From Wolbachia endosymbiont of Cylisticus convexus (GTDB lineage: Bacteria > Pseudomonadota > Alphaproteobacteria > Rickettsiales > Anaplasmataceae), in the NCBI RefSeq assembly GCF_003344345.1, contig NZ_QPIP01000070.1, positions 1 through 9,573 of the forward strand: 9,573 nt of DNA, in the 5' to 3' direction. The notes under the pieces were generated by a model. It was not told the origin of the DNA. It worked only from the letters and a program-made list of their open reading frames with translations, and ran no database searches. Positions 7,197 through 9,573 of the stretch are shown one piece after another. Each line of letters opens with the position of its first letter. Within the stretch, counting starts at the first letter, position 1. Both the position numbers and the translations under genes were made by a program.

Positions 7197-8462
7197 ATGC
7201 TGCGTTCAGATATTCCAAAAGTTTTATTTTCGTCTATTAAAGAGGATGATCCCTATAGAACATCTAAGCTTTTTCAAATTGAACGCTGGTGCTATGCAAA
7301 TTGGGATTTGCACAAAAGGGGTGGTAAAAAGAGGCACAATTTTCTTGCACAAGTACTATCCAGTGAAGATTGTTGGAAGAAAGTAGATAATTTACATGGG
7401 GTTAAGCTTGATAGATACATGGTAGGTAAAAAGTTGATAATGCCAGGTAGTCCCTTTAGTAATCCTAGTTATGACATTGCCTGTCGGTGTTGCTTAGAAG
7501 AAGATATTATTGCTTTATTTGAAGAAAGAAAAAAAAGGTTATCAGCTCAAGGTAAGAGTAGTCTATTGGAGTATGGGCACTTAGTTAGGTGTTGCGGATC
7601 TGATCTTTTAGTACAGTTTTGGTCACATTTTGTTAGCGGTCACATTTCTAAACTAAATTTAAATGGTCGTCATCCGTATGAGTATGGTCTTAACTGTGCT
7701 ATGAGTTTGAAACAAGCAGAGGCAGTAGAGTTCTTTTGGAATAAAATAAAATCATTACCTGAAAGTGAGATGAGCGAACAGAAAAAGGATGAAATCTTCA
7801 TGAAGACAGCGGTATATGCAGCAGGTAGTCGTTGTAATAGTTATCCTGAAATATTCGAATTTTGTTTTAGTCAAATAAATCCTGGTAAATATCCAGAACT
7901 TCTAAAAAGAGACTTAGCTGAAAATGGTTATTATGGTAGCTTAAACACGCTACAGGGTGCACTTCGCTTCGATCAATTCCAAAAATTGTTTGACTTCTTA
8001 AGTCCAAATTCTGTCTCAGAAGATGATTATAATATCTGGTTAGATATGGAGATCAAGAAACATTCAGAACCTTATGTGAATGAAATTGTAAAACTTTTTA
8101 TGCATATGTGGATGAAGGAAGGGTTTGACAGTCATCGTGCTTTAGTGATAAGAGAAGAACTAGAGGATAAATCCCCTCTTTTTCGCACAGTTTTGTTAAC
8201 ACCTTTAGTGGAAAAGGATTATATGGAGCCAGTATGGGCCATATTAGATATAGCTAATTGTGATCAAATCAAGAAATTTATGGATTCTAGACAAGCGGAG
8301 TATATACGATCTGTATTAGAGAAAAGAGATGTTGATTCATTAAATAAATTTCTAGCGTATGGAAAGTCTGTAACTGAAGAACTTGATAGAGGTGATTTAA
8401 GTACCGGCTTAACTAAGGTTAAATTAAGCAAAGCATGTGAGCAATTAGGGTTGGGTAATTAA
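7197..8462 (+). CDS. cifA: Divergent CifA homologue paired with an OTU-bearing CifB
   Basis: The 421-residue protein is a distant CifA. It shares with CinA the SSEDCW block (55-60; ESCW in CinA), SPFSNPSYDIACRCCLEEDI (85-104; NPFSRYKMACRYCVKEKI in CinA), AVEFFWNKI (176-184; GVEYFYNRL), the YPEIFEFCF segment (216-224; TVLDFCLYKM) and the DYNIWL to MHMWMKEGF stretch (277-310). It lacks the long Pro/Gly/Ser tail of CinA. There is no signal peptide or membrane helix. ATG 7197 is chosen because AGAGGGG (7185-7191) lies five bases upstream; an in-frame GTG at 7191 overlaps that site and is unlikely. The OTU-CifB gene follows on the same strand after 191 bases. By family logic it should bind and neutralise that downstream protein. 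The divergence plus partner architecture suggests the type V group (inference). Confidence 0.85.
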   Translation: MLRSDIPKVLFSSIKEDDPYRTSKLFQIERWCYANWDLHKRGGKKRHNFLAQVLSSEDCWKKVDNLHGVKLDRYMVGKKLIMPGSPFSNPSYDIACRCCLEEDIIALFEERKKRLSAQGKSSLLEYGHLVRCCGSDLLVQFWSHFVSGHISKLNLNGRHPYEYGLNCAMSLKQAEAVEFFWNKIKSLPESEMSEQKKDEIFMKTAVYAAGSRCNSYPEIFEFCFSQINPGKYPELLKRDLAENGYYGSLNTLQGALRFDQFQKLFDFLSPNSVSEDDYNIWLDMEIKKHSEPYVNEIVKLFMHMWMKEGFDSHRALVIREELEDKSPLFRTVLLTPLVEKDYMEPVWAILDIANCDQIKKFMDSRQAEYIRSVLEKRDVDSLNKFLAYGKSVTEELDRGDLSTGLTKVKLSKACEQLGLGN

Positions 8463-8653
8463 GAGGTATTTATAAGGCAATTCTATAAAACAGGTGGTGG
8501 TTTCTTGTTACTACTTTAGCTTCTGTCAAAAAGGTGTTGCATTATAATACAAATGTTGTATACGCAAGTTAGCATGTAGATAAGGACAGCTTATATTGTT
8601 GATATCTCTGATAGTAAATAGTGAGTTTAGCATAATATAATGAAGGGGGCTTT
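8463..8653 (+). other. Gap between cifA and the OTU-cifB gene
   Basis: These 191 noncoding bases are far more than the 9 bases in the cinA-cinB operon. The gap contains TATAAT (8543-8548), overlapped by a perfect 6-bp inverted repeat ATACAA-atg-TTGTAT (8547-8561). A convincing -35 is missing (TTCTGT at 8521-8526 is the only one in range). There is no clear terminator hairpin with a T run. The downstream gene could be read from the cifA promoter, from a weak internal one, or both. Confidence 0.5.
8642..8650 (+). promoter_or_regulatory. Strong ribosome binding site of the OTU-cifB gene
   Basis: GAAGGGGGC lies three bases before ATG 8654, with the AAGGGGG core at 8643-8649. The purine run fixes this ATG as the start and suggests efficient translation independent of cifA. 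Confidence 0.6.
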
Positions 8654-9573
8654 ATGTTTAAGACACAATATCCAACAGATCATCTAAAAAAAGAAGGCGT
8701 TAATTTAAAGATTACCGAATTATCGGATGAAATACAATATCAAGCTAAAGAATTTCCCCAGTTCAAGCGTTATCGGAGGTCTGATTCCGAAAGTGAAAGT
8801 AGATTTAAAAGAATCGATGTTCCAGGAGACGGTAGTTGCTTATTTTGGTCTGTTACTATGGCTTACTTAATACCTGCCAGAGACGACGGTGCTCTATTTC
8901 GGCAAAGGTATGAAGCTTTGTTTGGAAGTGAAGAAGCTGTAACTCAAAACTTAGATCATATTAGGAGTTTGGTCCGGAATTTAAGTACTGCCAATTATGA
9001 TGATACATTTGCAAACTTAGTGAGAAACGTGTTTCGCAACCGAGTAGTTGATCATATAAGTTCTCATGAGAACGAGTTTAGAGGTTTTGTTACAGGCAGT
9101 TTTGAGAATTATTTAGAAAACATGAGGAAACCCAATACTTGGGGAGGCGAGCATGAAATAAGAGCAATGAGCGAGATGCTTAGCGCAAGGATTAGTGTTT
9201 CTGGTGCAACTAGAAGTCAATATGACAACGGGAATATTCAAATACAGTTATTTCATGTTGGCGCACCAGGTAAACGAAATCATTATAACTTTGGTCTTGA
9301 GGGAGGTATTGTCGATAATGATGTAGAGCTTGCGAAAGGTTTAAAAAAAGTCATGGGTAAAGGAAAGCCACAAGATTTTGAATTAATACAGTTATTAATA
9401 GAGGAAGCAGGTAAAGAAGTCGGTATAAGCCGGCAAGATGAAGACTTTAAGTCTTTTGAACCGAGATTTCAGTCATTTGTGGATCAGATTCCATCTTATT
9501 TACACTCTGTAGGAAAAGCAGGATTTTTTACACACTTCTTCTTAGGGAGCTTTTCTACTTTGCTGGACACAGA
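8654..9573 (+). CDS. cifB: OTU-protease CifB-like toxin, N-terminal part (runs off the window)
   Basis: The frame is open from ATG 8654 to the window end: 306 codons without a stop. Residues about 52-215 form an OTU cysteine protease domain. VPGDGSCLFWSV (56-67) carries Asp59 and nucleophile Cys62, TWGGEHEIRAMS (162-173) matches the OTU WGG motif, and NHYNFG (209-214) supplies the catalytic His210 with Asn212. OTU enzymes typically cleave ubiquitin chains. Residues 268-306 then match CinB residues 22-60 at 23 of 39 positions (shared SF-DQ-PS-LHSVGK and FF), so the OTU unit is an N-terminal addition to a CifB backbone, and nuclease domains are expected beyond the window edge. No signal peptide is seen. 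It sits 191 bases after a divergent cifA, its presumed antidote. OTU-carrying CifB proteins have been reported among type V factors; the type call needs the missing C-terminus. Confidence 0.88.
   Translation, partial: MFKTQYPTDHLKKEGVNLKITELSDEIQYQAKEFPQFKRYRRSDSESESRFKRIDVPGDGSCLFWSVTMAYLIPARDDGALFRQRYEALFGSEEAVTQNLDHIRSLVRNLSTANYDDTFANLVRNVFRNRVVDHISSHENEFRGFVTGSFENYLENMRKPNTWGGEHEIRAMSEMLSARISVSGATRSQYDNGNIQIQLFHVGAPGKRNHYNFGLEGGIVDNDVELAKGLKKVMGKGKPQDFELIQLLIEEAGKEVGISRQDEDFKSFEPRFQSFVDQIPSYLHSVGKAGFFTHFFLGSFSTLLDT

Noticed and set aside
8636..8641. TATAAT just upstream of the OTU-cifB start as a promoter
   Set aside because: It is 12 bases from the ATG, so transcription would begin at or after the ribosome site.

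Overview
The window looks like part of a Wolbachia genome (or a very close rickettsial relative) carrying cytoplasmic incompatibility (CI) factor genes. The evidence is AT-rich sequence, an ankyrin-repeat gene remnant, and proteins recognisable as CifA and CifB homologues. Strain and supergroup cannot be fixed from the sequence alone.

Layout from left to right. Positions 1-111 (+) hold the last 36 codons of an unidentified gene. Positions 158-2125 (-) encode a 655-residue protein of unknown function with about a dozen copies of a roughly 17-residue Trp-containing repeat. Positions 2210-2642 (-) are a frameshifted ankyrin-repeat gene. Positions 2643-2909 are noncoding, with a possible insertion-sequence end. 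Positions 2910-6485 (-) form a tight two-gene operon, cinA then cinB. CinB has two intact PD-(D/E)XK nuclease sites and no C-terminal deubiquitinase, so it belongs to the nuclease-only Cif classes (types II-IV). Positions 6486-7196 are a shared upstream region with a promoter candidate for each side. Positions 7197-8462 (+) encode a second, strongly diverged CifA. Positions 8654-9573 (+) hold the start of a CifB-like protein that begins with an apparently complete OTU cysteine protease domain and then enters the conserved CifB N-terminal block. It runs off the window.

The main story is two different CI-type gene pairs arranged head to head. By family knowledge, CifB proteins are the toxic partners acting on paternal chromatin in the early insect embryo, while CifA proteins bind them, rescue, and contribute to induction. 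Here one locus offers a compact nuclease toxin and the other a larger toxin with an added OTU protease. The second pair resembles the group called type V, in which OTU and other accessory domains have been reported. That assignment rests on architecture and CifA divergence and needs the sequence beyond 9573. The flanking repeat protein, ankyrin pseudogene and IS-like scrap fit the accessory, prophage-WO-associated regions where cif genes usually lie. No phage structural gene is recognisable in this window.
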